Origin: an uncultured Clostridia bacterium | Lineage (GTDB): Bacteria; Bacillota; Clostridia; Lachnospirales; Anaerotignaceae | DNA: 64,000 nt | Direction of reading: 5' to 3' | Assembly (NCBI GenBank): GCA_944378105.1 | Contig: CALWGC010000020.1 | Location: forward strand, 1-64,000 | Shown here: piece by piece, positions 52,913 through 61,699 of the stretch | Numbering within the stretch: position 1 is the stretch's first letter | Layout: each line of letters opens with the position of its first letter | Position numbers and translations under genes: made by a program | Notes under the pieces: generated by a model | The model's input: the letters and a program-made list of their open reading frames with translations, nothing else | The model's database searches: none | What the model was told of the DNA's origin: nothing

Positions 52913-53785
52913 ATGAACCATCCCATCGACGGAAAAACCAACGGCCCTTCTCTCACCTGGCCTGGTGGCGCGAGAATTGCCGTCATGGTGACTTTTGACT
53001 TTGACGCCCAATACCTGCGTATTTCCCGTGCAGCCTCCAAAGGATGCACCATTGGCTTTACCGACTTTTCCCGCGGACAGTATGGCCCCCACGAAGGGCT
53101 TACCCGCTGTTTAGATCTTTTGGACACCTTTTCCATCCGTTCCACTTTTTTTGTGCCCGGCATCGTGGTGGAAGAATACCGCCCCCAGGTGGAAGAAATT
53201 GCCCGCCGGGGCCATGAACTGGCCTGCCACGGCTACCTCCATGAATCTAAACGGGGCATTTCTTTAGAAGAGGAAACGGCCATTTTGGAAAAAAGCGAAG
53301 CTCTGCTCATGTCCATCACCGGCAAACGCCCTGTGGGCCACCGCGGCCCCGAAAGCATCATCCACCCCTTTACGCCAAAACTCTTGGCGGAACGTGGATA
53401 TTTATACAGTTCTTCCATGAAAGACTGCGATTGGCCCTATCTTTGGCAGCAGGATGGGAAACTTCTGCCTTTGGTGGAACTGCCCACCGATGTGATGATG
53501 GACGATTTTACTTACTTTTACTTTACCTTCAGCGACCCGGCCGTTCGCGCCATGTATACCAACCGGGAAGTCATTGGCAACTGGAAAGACGAATTTGACG
53601 CCTTGGCCCAAGAGGGTAACAAAATTTTTGTCTTAAAACTCCATCCCCAAATGATTGGCCGGGGTAGCCGCATCAAGGCCCTGGGCGAATTTTTTGGCTA
53701 TCTACGTTCCCGCGGGGCCTATATCGCCACCTGTGAAGAAGTAGCCCGCTATGTATTGGAACAAAGAAAGGGGGACTTGGCATGA
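52913..53785 (+). CDS. Polysaccharide-deacetylase-family hydrolase (PuuE/PgdA-like), copy 1
   Basis: The 290-residue protein has a NodB-homology metal-dependent deacetylase fold. It contains VMVTFDFDAQYLR with catalytic Asp, STFFVPGIVVEEY, and the HGYLHE (HxxxH-type) metal site; GHRGPESIIHPFTPKLL follows. It resembles HpPgdA and PuuE (allantoinase-like) rather than classic NodB, and lacks a signal peptide, so an intracellular substrate such as a cyclic imide or ureide is possible. The ATG at 52913 follows AAAGGAG. The next gene, a paralogue, overlaps its stop. Confidence 0.85.
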   Translation: MNHPIDGKTNGPSLTWPGGARIAVMVTFDFDAQYLRISRAASKGCTIGFTDFSRGQYGPHEGLTRCLDLLDTFSIRSTFFVPGIVVEEYRPQVEEIARRGHELACHGYLHESKRGISLEEETAILEKSEALLMSITGKRPVGHRGPESIIHPFTPKLLAERGYLYSSSMKDCDWPYLWQQDGKLLPLVELPTDVMMDDFTYFYFTFSDPAVRAMYTNREVIGNWKDEFDALAQEGNKIFVLKLHPQMIGRGSRIKALGEFFGYLRSRGAYIATCEEVARYVLEQRKGDLA

Positions 53786-54612
53786 ACATCCAATGGCCCA
53801 ACAACAAACGCATTGCCGTCATGCTGGCCTTTGACCTGGACGCCGAAACCATGTGGACCACCCGCGGCGACGGCAACGCCGACCATATCACAAACCTGTC
53901 CCGCGGCACCTATGGCCCAAAACAAGGCGTGCCCCGCATTTTAGATATGCTGGACCGGCAACAGGTGAAAGCCACCTTCTTCATCCCCGGCGTCATTGCC
54001 GAACAATATCCCCTGGTGACAAAGGAGATTGCCGCCCGCGGCCACGAAATCGGCTTCCACGGCTATTTCCATGAAGAATTTACCACCACCACCTATGAAG
54101 AAGAAGACGCCACCATGCGCCGGGCCGAAAAAGTCATTTATGACTTAACCGGCCAAACCATGTGCGGCCACCGGGCCCCCGGCGGCGTCATCCATGACTA
54201 CAGCTTGAAACTGTTTTTGGAGCATGGCTACATTTATAGCTCCAACTGGCGCAACAGCGACGGCCCCTTCCTCCATCAAATCGATGGCAAAACGGTGCCC
54301 TTGGTGGAACTGCCCAAAGACTCCGTCTTTGACGACACGGCCTATGACTTTTACACCGACTCGGCGCCGGAGCGTTATGAGCTGAAATCCCCTCGGGAGA
54401 TGTTTGAAATCTGGAAAGAAGAGTTTGACGCCTTGGCCGAAGAAGGGCGTATGATGAATTTCGTCCTCCATCCCCAGTTTATGGGCCGGGCCAGCCGGGT
54501 GCAAATGCTCAGCGACCTCATCGACTATATGCGCACCGGCGGCGCCTGGTTTGAAACTAACAAAGCCGTTGCCCAATATGTGCTCAAACAACAAGGATTT
54601 CACCTAACATAA
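53782..54612 (+). CDS. Polysaccharide-deacetylase-family hydrolase (PuuE/PgdA-like), copy 2
   Basis: The 276-residue paralogue has the same order of motifs: VMLAFDLDAETMW, YGPKQGVPRILDMLDRQQVKATFFIPGV (shortened), HGYFHEEF (metal), GHRAPGGVIHDYSL. It also lacks a signal peptide. It overlaps the first copy by four bases (ATGA), so the two are probably translated together and may form a heteromer. A MATE transporter follows after 19 bases. Confidence 0.85.
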   Translation: MNIQWPNNKRIAVMLAFDLDAETMWTTRGDGNADHITNLSRGTYGPKQGVPRILDMLDRQQVKATFFIPGVIAEQYPLVTKEIAARGHEIGFHGYFHEEFTTTTYEEEDATMRRAEKVIYDLTGQTMCGHRAPGGVIHDYSLKLFLEHGYIYSSNWRNSDGPFLHQIDGKTVPLVELPKDSVFDDTAYDFYTDSAPERYELKSPREMFEIWKEEFDALAEEGRMMNFVLHPQFMGRASRVQMLSDLIDYMRTGGAWFETNKAVAQYVLKQQGFHLT

Positions 54613-54631
54613 GGAGGAGCAAAGGGTATTT

Positions 54632-56026
54632 ATGGAAGAACAACAAACGGCGCTTTGGTCGGGAAAAAGCATTCCGGAAACCATTTTCCGTCTTTCCTGG
54701 CCCGCCATTTTAGAACAATTTTTAATCTGCATGGCCACCTTGGTGGATACGGCCATGGTGGGGTCCATTGGGGCTGTGGCTACGGCGGCCGTGGCCATCA
54801 ATATTTCCACCGTTTGGCTCATCAACGGTGCTTTGACTGCCTTAAGCGTGGGCTTCTCCTTTTTGGTCAGCCACGCCATCGGCGAACAGAACAAGGAAAA
54901 AACGGCCGCCTGTGTGCGCCAATCCATCACGGCTTCTTTCTTGCTGGGGCTTTTTTTGCTGCTGGTGGTACGGCTTATCCATCAAAAACTGCCCATCCTT
55001 TTGGGGGCAGAACCGGATGTCATCGGCCCGGCCCAATCCTATATGGGCATTTTGGCCTTCGGGTTTTTGCCCCAATCCATGGCCGTGGTGCTTTCGGCGG
55101 TATTTCGTTCTGCCGGTAACACCCGCTTGCCCTTGGCGGCCAATCTGATTTCCAACTGCTTAAACATGGTGGGAAACTTTTTTCTCATCTATCCCAGCCG
55201 TACCGTAACCCTCTTTGGTGCAGACGTGGCCATTTGGGGGGCCGGCCTTGGGGTCACCGGTGCTGCCATCTCCACGGCCAGTAGCCAGTTGATTTTGGCC
55301 TGTCTGCTGCTTTATCTCATTTACCATGCCAAAACACCGGCAAAAATCACCTTGTGGGGAAATTATCGGTTCCATAACGACCATATCCACACGCTGCTTC
55401 ATATCTCCATCCCTGTTTTGTTGGAGCGCGCGACCCTCTGTCTTGGTCAAATTGCCCTCACCGCCACCATCAGTGGCTTGGGCACTGTGGCCTTGGCCGC
55501 CCATTATTTGACCAACCAAACGGAAGGGCTGTTGTATTTGCCGGCCTATGGCTTTGCCTATTCGGCCACCACCCTCATCGGGCAGGCCATGGGTGCTCGC
55601 GACCGACAGTTGACCCAAAAGTTTGCCTATTCCATCAGTATCATCGGCTCCATCACCATCTTTGTGCTGTGCATTCCGGTCTTTTTGCTGGCTAGACCCA
55701 TCATCAGCCTCTTCAGTAGTGATCCCGGCGTGGTGGATGCAGCCGTGCTGCCGCTTCAGTTGGCGGCGGCCTTTGAGGTTTTTTTCAGCTATTCTATCAT
55801 TGCCGGCGGCATTTTCCGTGGCGCCGGGGACGTAAAATTTCCCCTCATCGTCAGCCTCGTCGGCATGTGGGGAATCCGGATTGGATTGGTTTATCTCGTC
55901 GTCAAAATCCTACATTTTAGCGTCGGCGGCGTATGGCTTGCCATCGGCATCGATAGCTTCATCCGGGCCGTTCTTTGTATCTATCGCATCAAAGGAGGAA
56001 AATGGCTTTCCTCCTGGACCATGTAA
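54632..56026 (+). CDS. MATE-family efflux transporter A
   Basis: The 464-residue protein has twelve hydrophobic segments and MATE motifs: IPETIFRLSWPAILEQFLICMATLVDTAMVG at the start and the second-half repeat beginning near SIPVLLERATLCLGQIALTATIS. It should expel a cationic or organic solute by Na+ or H+ antiport. It is third in an operon after two deacetylase-like genes, so it may export their product or substrate, an inference from order. The ATG at 54632 follows AAGGAGG. Confidence 0.88.
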   Translation: MEEQQTALWSGKSIPETIFRLSWPAILEQFLICMATLVDTAMVGSIGAVATAAVAINISTVWLINGALTALSVGFSFLVSHAIGEQNKEKTAACVRQSITASFLLGLFLLLVVRLIHQKLPILLGAEPDVIGPAQSYMGILAFGFLPQSMAVVLSAVFRSAGNTRLPLAANLISNCLNMVGNFFLIYPSRTVTLFGADVAIWGAGLGVTGAAISTASSQLILACLLLYLIYHAKTPAKITLWGNYRFHNDHIHTLLHISIPVLLERATLCLGQIALTATISGLGTVALAAHYLTNQTEGLLYLPAYGFAYSATTLIGQAMGARDRQLTQKFAYSISIIGSITIFVLCIPVFLLARPIISLFSSDPGVVDAAVLPLQLAAAFEVFFSYSIIAGGIFRGAGDVKFPLIVSLVGMWGIRIGLVYLVVKILHFSVGGVWLAIGIDSFIRAVLCIYRIKGGKWLSSWTM

Positions 56027-56030
56027 CCAT

Positions 56031-56067
56031 AAAAAAATCCTCTGCCCCAAAGACAGAGGATGTTTTT
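56031..56067. terminator. Bidirectional terminator between MATE genes
   Basis: ATCCTCTG pairs with CAGAGGAT around a CCCCAAAGA loop, with A and T runs outside; it serves the convergent MATE genes. Confidence 0.8.
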
Positions 56068-57454
56068 ATTTCCGTAACGCAGATGCTTCCTTGCCTGCGT
56101 TTTTTGGCTCTATCATGTGTTTGAAAAACAGCGTAAACAACGTGATGGTGGTTAACACCGACAAAGTGTCTGCAATGGGTTCTGCACAAAAAATGCCAAA
56201 AACGCCAAATCCCTTGGGCAACAAAATGGCCAACGGAATCAACAGGATGATTTTTCGAAGCGTTGCAATAAACACCGATATTTTGGCCTGGTTCAAGGCC
56301 AAAAACGTGCCCTGGCAGGCATCTTGCAGCCCAAAAATACACATCCCCAAAAAGAACACCGGCATCACCTCTTTGGTCAAAGCCGCCAAGTCCCCATTGG
56401 TGGTAAAAAGCTGCACATAGACCCCCGGGGCCAGCACCGCAAGCCCGCCCAGCACCAAACTGGTCAAAAGACAAAGCCCCATCATCCGAAACACGGCCCC
56501 TTTGACCCGGTCCTTGTTTCCCGCACCATAGTTATAGCTGATGATGGGCTGTACCCCTTGGGTAATGCCTTGGGTGGGTACGGCAATGAGCTGTAAGACG
56601 CTGGAGAGGATACTCATGGCCCCCACATACAAGTCGCCCCCGTAGGCCTGCAAGCCGGAATTTAACGTGATGGTCACCAAGCTTTCTGTGCTTTGCATCA
56701 CAAACGGCGATACCCCAAGGGCCGCAATGCGGCCTGTGGTCTGCTTCTGCAAGCGAACATTCCTTCCTTTCAGTCGGATGACACTTCGTTTGGAACACAA
56801 AAACCATAGGATGATGGCGGCGCTGACGGCCTGGGAAACCACACTGGCTGCCGCCGCTCCTCGTACTCCTAACCCAAACCAAAAAATCAACACCGGGTCC
56901 AGCAACAAGTTTAAAAACGCCCCGCTCATCACCGACACCATGGCCACTTTGGCATTGCCCTGGCCGCTGATAAACGTATTGAGCCCCACACTCACCAGTG
57001 CAAAAGGCGTACCCAATAGATAGATGGAAAGATATTCCCTGGCATACCCAATCAGCGTATCGCTGGCTCCAAAGGCATACAGTAACGGCGTCTGAAACCC
57101 ATAAAAAACGGCCATCAGTAACACCGCCGCCGCCAATAAAAACGCCGTACAAGTGCCCAAAATCCGCTCTGCCCCGTCATAGTCTTTCATCCCCAGGCAA
57201 ATAGAGGCAAGAGGCGCCCCGCCCCGGCCAGAAAACGCGCCAAAGGCCGTCACCAGCGTGATGATGGGAAACGTAATTCCCACCCCCGACAAGGCCAAAA
57301 ACCCAATCTCTGGAATATGCCCAATATAAACCCGGTCCACAATATTATATAATACGTTAATCACCTGGGCCGCCACCGACGGTATGGCCATTCTTGCCAT
57401 CAAGCGGCCCAAAGGCTCTGTCCCCAACCATTCTTCCTGCGCCTGCATCCCCAT
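56066..57454 (-). CDS. MATE-family efflux transporter B
   Basis: The 462-residue protein has twelve hydrophobic segments and MATE features (LGTEPLGRLMARMAIPSVAAQVINVLYNIVDRVYIG start). It diverges from copy A in sequence and strand and converges on it. The ATG at 57454 (MGMQAQ) follows GAGGGG; an ATG two codons later is possible. It has no clear operon partner on the minus strand. Confidence 0.88.
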   Translation of the reverse strand: MGMQAQEEWLGTEPLGRLMARMAIPSVAAQVINVLYNIVDRVYIGHIPEIGFLALSGVGITFPIITLVTAFGAFSGRGGAPLASICLGMKDYDGAERILGTCTAFLLAAAVLLMAVFYGFQTPLLYAFGASDTLIGYAREYLSIYLLGTPFALVSVGLNTFISGQGNAKVAMVSVMSGAFLNLLLDPVLIFWFGLGVRGAAAASVVSQAVSAAIILWFLCSKRSVIRLKGRNVRLQKQTTGRIAALGVSPFVMQSTESLVTITLNSGLQAYGGDLYVGAMSILSSVLQLIAVPTQGITQGVQPIISYNYGAGNKDRVKGAVFRMMGLCLLTSLVLGGLAVLAPGVYVQLFTTNGDLAALTKEVMPVFFLGMCIFGLQDACQGTFLALNQAKISVFIATLRKIILLIPLAILLPKGFGVFGIFCAEPIADTLSVLTTITLFTLFFKHMIEPKNAGKEASALRK

Positions 57455-57559
57455 ACGCCCCTCTCTTTTGTCCCTTGCGCAAACAGAAAGCACAAAACCC
57501 GGGAAAACTCCTTTGCTTTGTGCTTTCTTTTTTTCTTTATTGTAGCAAAGCTATTCCCG

Positions 57560-59443
57560 TCATGCAACGGTGGATTGAGTCAATTTCCATTTCAGCAAGA
57601 AAGCCGAATGGATGATGACAAAAATGGAACCGGCATTATGGACCAGGGCCCCAAAGACGGGGTTTAAAATACCAGTCATGGCCAGTATGATAGCCAAAAA
57701 GTTAAGCAACATGGAAAACGTCAAATTCCACTTAATGGTACGGTGCATTTTTTTGGCCAGCTGCACCAAATGGGGCAACTCCTTCACCTCATCATTGACC
57801 AGGGCAATGTCTGCGGCATCCACGGCAATGTCGCTGCCCACGCCGCCCATGGCAATACCCACAAAGGATTTTTTTAAGGCTGGGGCATCGTTGATGCCAT
57901 CGCCAATCATGCAGACCATTTCTCCCTTTTGTTGGGCCATTTCAATTTGCGCCAATTTATCCTCCGGCAGACAATTGGCGTGCACTTCGTCTATGCCAAG
58001 GCTCCCAGCAATGTGGTGGGCCGCCCGCTCGTTATCGCCGGTCAAAAGGACTGGTGTTACCCCCACTTGTTTCAGGCGGGAAATGGTGTCCGGCGCTTCC
58101 TTTCGCACCGTATCTGACAAAGCCAAAAATCCAATCCATTTTCCTTCTTGCGCCAAATAAATCAGCGTACAGCCTTCGTCCAAATACCGGCCGGCGGCCT
58201 CCCTTGCATGCTCCTGTGATAAAACGCCTTCTTCTTCCATCATCTTCCAGTTTCCGGCGGCAATCCGTTTGCCTTCCACCCAGCCGCAAACGCCGCGGCC
58301 CGGCAGCATCTCAAACCCCGCCACTTCGGCACTTTTTTTGCCGGTTTTCTGTTCATATCCTTTCACTACGGCCTTGCCCAATGGGTGCTCCGACCGCCCT
58401 TCTAGCCCAGCCGCCAAGGCATACAGCTGGTCTTTGGAAAAAGAATCGTCGGCCGTCTCCACCGCCACCACCTGGGGCACGCCATAGGTGAGGGTACCGG
58501 TTTTATCAAAGGTGATTTTTTTCACCTGGGCCAATCGTTCCAGGGCATCTCCTTCTTTTACCAAAAACCCATGTTTGGTAGCATTGCCGATGGCAGCCAT
58601 AATGGCCGTTGGCGTCGCCAGCACCAACGCACAGGGGCAAAAGACAACCAATATGGTAACGGCCCGGATGGGTTCTTTCGTCACCAAAAACGTCCCCGCC
58701 GCCGAAACCAAAGCCGCCACCACAATCCAGGTGGCCCATTTGTCGGCCAGGCGCACAATGTTGGCCTTACCGGCATCGGCTGACTGTACCAGACGGATCA
58801 TCCGCTGGATGGAGCTGTCTTCCCCCACCTTGCTGGCCTTCATGTCAAAGGAGCCATACTGGTTGACCGTACCACTGGCCACCTCATCTCCCACCGTTTT
58901 ATCCACCGGTAGGGACTCCCCGGTCATAACGGCTTGGTTGATGGATGTGGTACCGCTTACAATGACGCCGTCCACCGGGATCGTTTCCCCCGGCAGCACC
59001 TGCAGCACATCGCCCACCTGTACTTCTTCGGCCCCGATGATTTCTTCTCTGCCTTCCACCAATCTTCTGGCCGTCCGCGGCGTCAAATGGACCAGTTTTT
59101 CAATCCCAGCCCTGGCCCGCTGCACCGTCAATTCTTCCAATAACGCTCCCAGCTGCATAATAAAGGCCACTTCCCCTGCAGCAAAGTCTTCCCCAATCAA
59201 GACCGAAGCCACCAGCGCCATGGACACCAATACGTCGGCCTTGATGTCAAAGGCCGTCACAAGCCCAAGGATGGCTTCCAGCACAATGGGCACACCACAC
59301 AAAACAATGGCCACCCACGCCGCATCAAAGGGCAACGGTACCAAATCAAAAATACTAATCAGTAACGCAAAGGCCGAAATGACCAAACAGGTGACGTCTT
59401 TTTTCGTCCCGCCCCATTCCAAAAACGACTCCAATTTTTCCAT
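57560..59443 (-). CDS. P1B-type heavy-metal ATPase without N-terminal metal-binding domain
   Basis: The 627-residue pump has the actuator TGES, phosphorylation DKTGTLTYG (Asp313), GDGINDAPALKKSFVGIAMGG hinge, and a CPC metal motif in TM6 (FCPCALVLATP, 269-271). The TM8 region (LVHNAGSIFVIIHSAFLL) lacks the MxxSS of Cu+ pumps and the Asp of Zn/Cd ZntA-type pumps, so the metal cannot be assigned. No N-terminal HMA (CxxC) domain is present. The promoter at 59492-59520 carries a CsoR-like site. The ATG at 59443 follows AAAGGGG. A CsoR gene is close by and in the same direction. Confidence 0.9.
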   Translation of the reverse strand: MEKLESFLEWGGTKKDVTCLVISAFALLISIFDLVPLPFDAAWVAIVLCGVPIVLEAILGLVTAFDIKADVLVSMALVASVLIGEDFAAGEVAFIMQLGALLEELTVQRARAGIEKLVHLTPRTARRLVEGREEIIGAEEVQVGDVLQVLPGETIPVDGVIVSGTTSINQAVMTGESLPVDKTVGDEVASGTVNQYGSFDMKASKVGEDSSIQRMIRLVQSADAGKANIVRLADKWATWIVVAALVSAAGTFLVTKEPIRAVTILVVFCPCALVLATPTAIMAAIGNATKHGFLVKEGDALERLAQVKKITFDKTGTLTYGVPQVVAVETADDSFSKDQLYALAAGLEGRSEHPLGKAVVKGYEQKTGKKSAEVAGFEMLPGRGVCGWVEGKRIAAGNWKMMEEEGVLSQEHAREAAGRYLDEGCTLIYLAQEGKWIGFLALSDTVRKEAPDTISRLKQVGVTPVLLTGDNERAAHHIAGSLGIDEVHANCLPEDKLAQIEMAQQKGEMVCMIGDGINDAPALKKSFVGIAMGGVGSDIAVDAADIALVNDEVKELPHLVQLAKKMHRTIKWNLTFSMLLNFLAIILAMTGILNPVFGALVHNAGSIFVIIHSAFLLKWKLTQSTVA

Positions 59444-59491
59444 AAAAATCCCCTTTCTACCCAAAGATAACGAAGACTAACTTCGGTTCTC

Positions 59492-59520
59492 ATTATACCT
59501 ATAGGGGTATAGGTTGTCAA
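59492..59520 (-). promoter_or_regulatory. Promoter of the metal ATPase gene with metal-operator spacer
   Basis: TTGACA and TATAAT are separated by exactly 17 bases on the minus strand, about 49 bases before the ATPase start. The spacer contains the palindrome at 59494-59511. Confidence 0.85.
59494..59511. promoter_or_regulatory. CsoR-type metal operator in the promoter spacer
   Basis: TATACC-TATA-GGGGTATA is a pseudo-palindrome with GC cores ACC/GGGG, like CsoR operators. It lies inside the 17-base promoter spacer, so repressor binding would block RNA polymerase until copper or another metal releases it. Confidence 0.65.
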
Positions 59521-59660
59521 CAAAAAAATTAATCATCGCTAACTTTTTTTGTCAAAAAAGAAAATTCCTCTTTTGGCACAACTTTCAAAAAGAAAAAACC
59601 AAAAGCGATGTTTTTTTCTTGGAAAGCCGTTTTTAAATGTCGTTTTATTGCAACAAAAAA

Positions 59661-59705
59661 ACTTCTGTACCCGTTTCTTTTCCTCCAAACGTACAGAAGT
59701 TTTTC
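59661..59705 (-). terminator. Terminator after csoR
   Basis: AACTTCTGTAC pairs with GTACAGAAGTT, with T and A runs outside, at the csoR stop on the minus strand. Confidence 0.8.
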
Positions 59706-59723
59706 CTGTTTTATCCCCCATGG

Positions 59724-59999
59724 TCACTTCATATTGGCAAATCGTTCCACTGCTTTGGTGAAGTTTTCCACAGTTTTATCCACGTCTCCGTGTTCGATTC
59801 CGTCTTTGACACAATGTTTGATGTGGCCTTCCAGCACCAGCTGTCCCACTTTATGCAGCGCCGATTTTGCCGCATTGATCTGGGAGAGCATATCTTCACA
59901 AGGCACATCTTCGTCCACCATCCGGTCAATGGCCTGCACCTGGCCGATGATTTTTTTCAATCTGCGATGAATATTATCCGCATCCATACATTGACGCAT
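59724..59999 (-). CDS. csoR: CsoR-family metal-sensing repressor
   Basis: The 91-residue all-helical protein is a CsoR/RcnR-type repressor. The metal ligands Cys34 (VPCEDML), His59 and Cys63 (GHIKHC, H-x3-C) match the Cys-His-Cys set of Mycobacterium CsoR with a two-residue offset, so copper(I) sensing is likely. Basic residues for DNA binding (IHRRLKKIIGQVQ) are near the N-terminus. The ATG at 59999 follows AGGAGG. It is upstream of, and probably represses, the P1B ATPase gene; the gene itself may be separate from it. Confidence 0.9.
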   Translation of the reverse strand: MRQCMDADNIHRRLKKIIGQVQAIDRMVDEDVPCEDMLSQINAAKSALHKVGQLVLEGHIKHCVKDGIEHGDVDKTVENFTKAVERFANMK

Positions 60000-60220
60000 C
60001 TGATCCCACCTCCTGCTTTTCCCACAAAATCTAGGCTTATTATCCTCAAAAAACCTCCATTTGTCAATGCTACCTCCAAAAAACTCGTCCATTTTGGCGC
60101 ATCTTCTCTTTTTCGTTCCAAAACATAGTTTTCAAAAAATGACATATACTACACCAGAACACATCCGGTCCTCCCATGGCTGTTTTTGCCATCGGTAGAC
60201 TTGCAAAAGGAGGCACTCCC

Positions 60221-60685
60221 ATGAAAAAATGGAACTTTTTGTTACTTCCTCTCTTGGCCCTTGGCGTTGGCTTTTTCTCCAGTTTTTTGGTCAAAGACCA
60301 AATCGCGGCCTTTGCCCCGCTCCAGGCCCAGATTCCCCTCTCTCCGCCCTCCGCACTGTTTCCTGTGGTTTGGACCATTCTTTACATCCTCATGGGCATC
60401 TCTTTGGCCCTGGTACTTTATCAACAACCGTCTTCTTCCAACGCCATCACCATCTGGGTCGCCCAGCTGGCCGTCAATTTCTTCTGGAGTCTTTTGTTCT
60501 TTGGCAAACAATGGTACTTGGCATCGTTTTTATGGCTCATTTTGCTTTGGTGGCTCATTGTGACCATGATTTCCGTTTTTTATACCTTCTCCCCCCTGGC
60601 CGCCAAACTGCAAATTCCCTATTTGCTTTGGGTCACCTTTGCCGGATATTTGAATTTTGCCACTTTTCTTCTCAGCCGCGCCTAA
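60221..60685 (+). CDS. tspO: TspO/MBR-family membrane protein
   Basis: The 154-residue protein has five predicted membrane segments. Characteristic TspO residues are FPVVWTILYILMGISLALV, WVAQLAVNFFWSLLFFGKQWYLAS and the closing LPYLLWVTFAGYLNF-like region. TspO proteins bind porphyrins and are linked to stress and tetrapyrrole handling; the present role is unproven. The ATG at 60221 follows AAAAGGAGG. A terminator hairpin overlaps the stop. Confidence 0.9.
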   Translation: MKKWNFLLLPLLALGVGFFSSFLVKDQIAAFAPLQAQIPLSPPSALFPVVWTILYILMGISLALVLYQQPSSSNAITIWVAQLAVNFFWSLLFFGKQWYLASFLWLILLWWLIVTMISVFYTFSPLAAKLQIPYLLWVTFAGYLNFATFLLSRA

Positions 60686-60699
60686 GCGGCTGTTTTTTT
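60674..60699 (+). terminator. Terminator of tspO, overlapping its stop
   Basis: AGCCGC pairs with GCGGCT around GCCTAA (the tspO stop is inside), then a run of T follows. Confidence 0.75.
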
Positions 60700-60787
60700 A
60701 TTTTCCAAAACAATTCCACTTTTTGAAACAAAAATTTTACTTGAAACGAAAAAAACTCTCGCAAAATGATGAAAAATGTGGTATTAC

Positions 60788-60793
60788 TATAAT
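60788..60793 (+). promoter_or_regulatory. -10 element before purC
   Basis: TATAAT lies about 37 bases before the purC ATG. No good -35 is present at 17 bases, so it may need an activator. No purine riboswitch fold was found in this short leader. Confidence 0.45.
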
Positions 60794-60829
60794 ATGTTTT
60801 TTGTTGAAGAAAGGAAAGGAGTTTCACTC

Positions 60830-61516
60830 ATGGAAAAAATCTATACTGGTAAAACGAAAGACGTATTTCAGTTGGATAACGGCAATGTATTGCTGAAATT
60901 CAAAGACGACTGCACCGGCAAAGACGGCAAATTTGATCCCGGCGAAAACGCCGTTGGTTTAACCATCGAAGGCATTGGCAGAGAAAACCTGAAAACTTCC
61001 ATCCACTATTTTGAACTGCTCAAAGAAGCTGGCGTAAAAACCCATTATGTCAGCGCCGATGTGGATAACGCCACCATGGAAGTACTGCCAGCCAAAGTCT
61101 TTGGCCACGGCCTGGAAGTGATCTGCCGCCTGGTGGCCACCGGTAGCTTCATCCGCCGCTATGGCGCATACATTGCCGACGGCACCAAACTGCCCGGCGG
61201 TTATGTAGAAACCACATTCAAAGACGATGCCAAAGGCGATCCTTTGGTAACCAAAGACGGTCTGGTGGCTTTGGGTGTCATGAGTGCAGACATGTACGAC
61301 AGCATGAAAGAACAAACTTTGGCCATCACCAAAGTGGTTGCTGACGATTTGGCCAAAAAAGGCTTGGATCTGTATGACATCAAGTTTGAATTTGGGTATG
61401 ACAAAAATGGCGAAGTCATCTTGATCGACGAAATTGCCAGCGGTAACATGCGCGTTTATAAAGATGGCAGCATCGTAGATCCCATGGACTTGACTGCTAT
61501 GATTTTGGGCAAATAA
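60830..61516 (+). CDS. purC: Phosphoribosylaminoimidazole-succinocarboxamide synthase
   Basis: The 228-residue SAICAR synthetase carries out the eighth step of purine synthesis. It contains [31 protein letters not shown] at the start, [16 protein letters not shown] in the centre, and [28 protein letters not shown] near the end. The ATG at 60830 follows GGAAAGGAG. It is alone, not in a pur cluster. The codon bias suggests high expression. Confidence 0.95.
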   Translation: MEKIYTGKTKDVFQLDNGNVLLKFKDDCTGKDGKFDPGENAVGLTIEGIGRENLKTSIHYFELLKEAGVKTHYVSADVDNATMEVLPAKVFGHGLEVICRLVATGSFIRRYGAYIADGTKLPGGYVETTFKDDAKGDPLVTKDGLVALGVMSADMYDSMKEQTLAITKVVADDLAKKGLDLYDIKFEFGYDKNGEVILIDEIASGNMRVYKDGSIVDPMDLTAMILGK

Positions 61517-61579
61517 ATCTTCTGATAAAAAACAGGAAAAACCACCTGTTCTTCCGTACCGCTTTCTGATAAAACAAAG

Positions 61580-61625
61580 AACGCTGAAATCCTTAAAGTT
61601 CCAAGGATTTCAGCGTTCTTCTTTT
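61580..61625. terminator. Terminator, palindrome-family copy 6
   Basis: AACGCTGAAATCCTT pairs perfectly with AAGGATTTCAGCGTT, a 15-bp stem, with T-rich sequence downstream on the plus strand. It ends purC. Confidence 0.85.
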
Positions 61626-61649
61626 TCCTTCGGTCATTTTCTTTTTTTC

Positions 61650-61685
61650 TCAAAAAGCAGCCGTTTCTGCTTGAGAAACGGCTGC
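61650..61685 (-). terminator. Terminator of the YczE-like gene
   Basis: GCAGCCGTTTCT pairs with AGAAACGGCTGC, followed on the minus strand by TTTTTG. It lies just beyond the YczE-like stop. Confidence 0.85.
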
Positions 61686-61699
61686 AAAGGCTTCTGTTT

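Noticed and set aside
60690..60829. Purine riboswitch before purC
   Set aside because: The leader is too short after the -10 and shows no conserved three-way junction.
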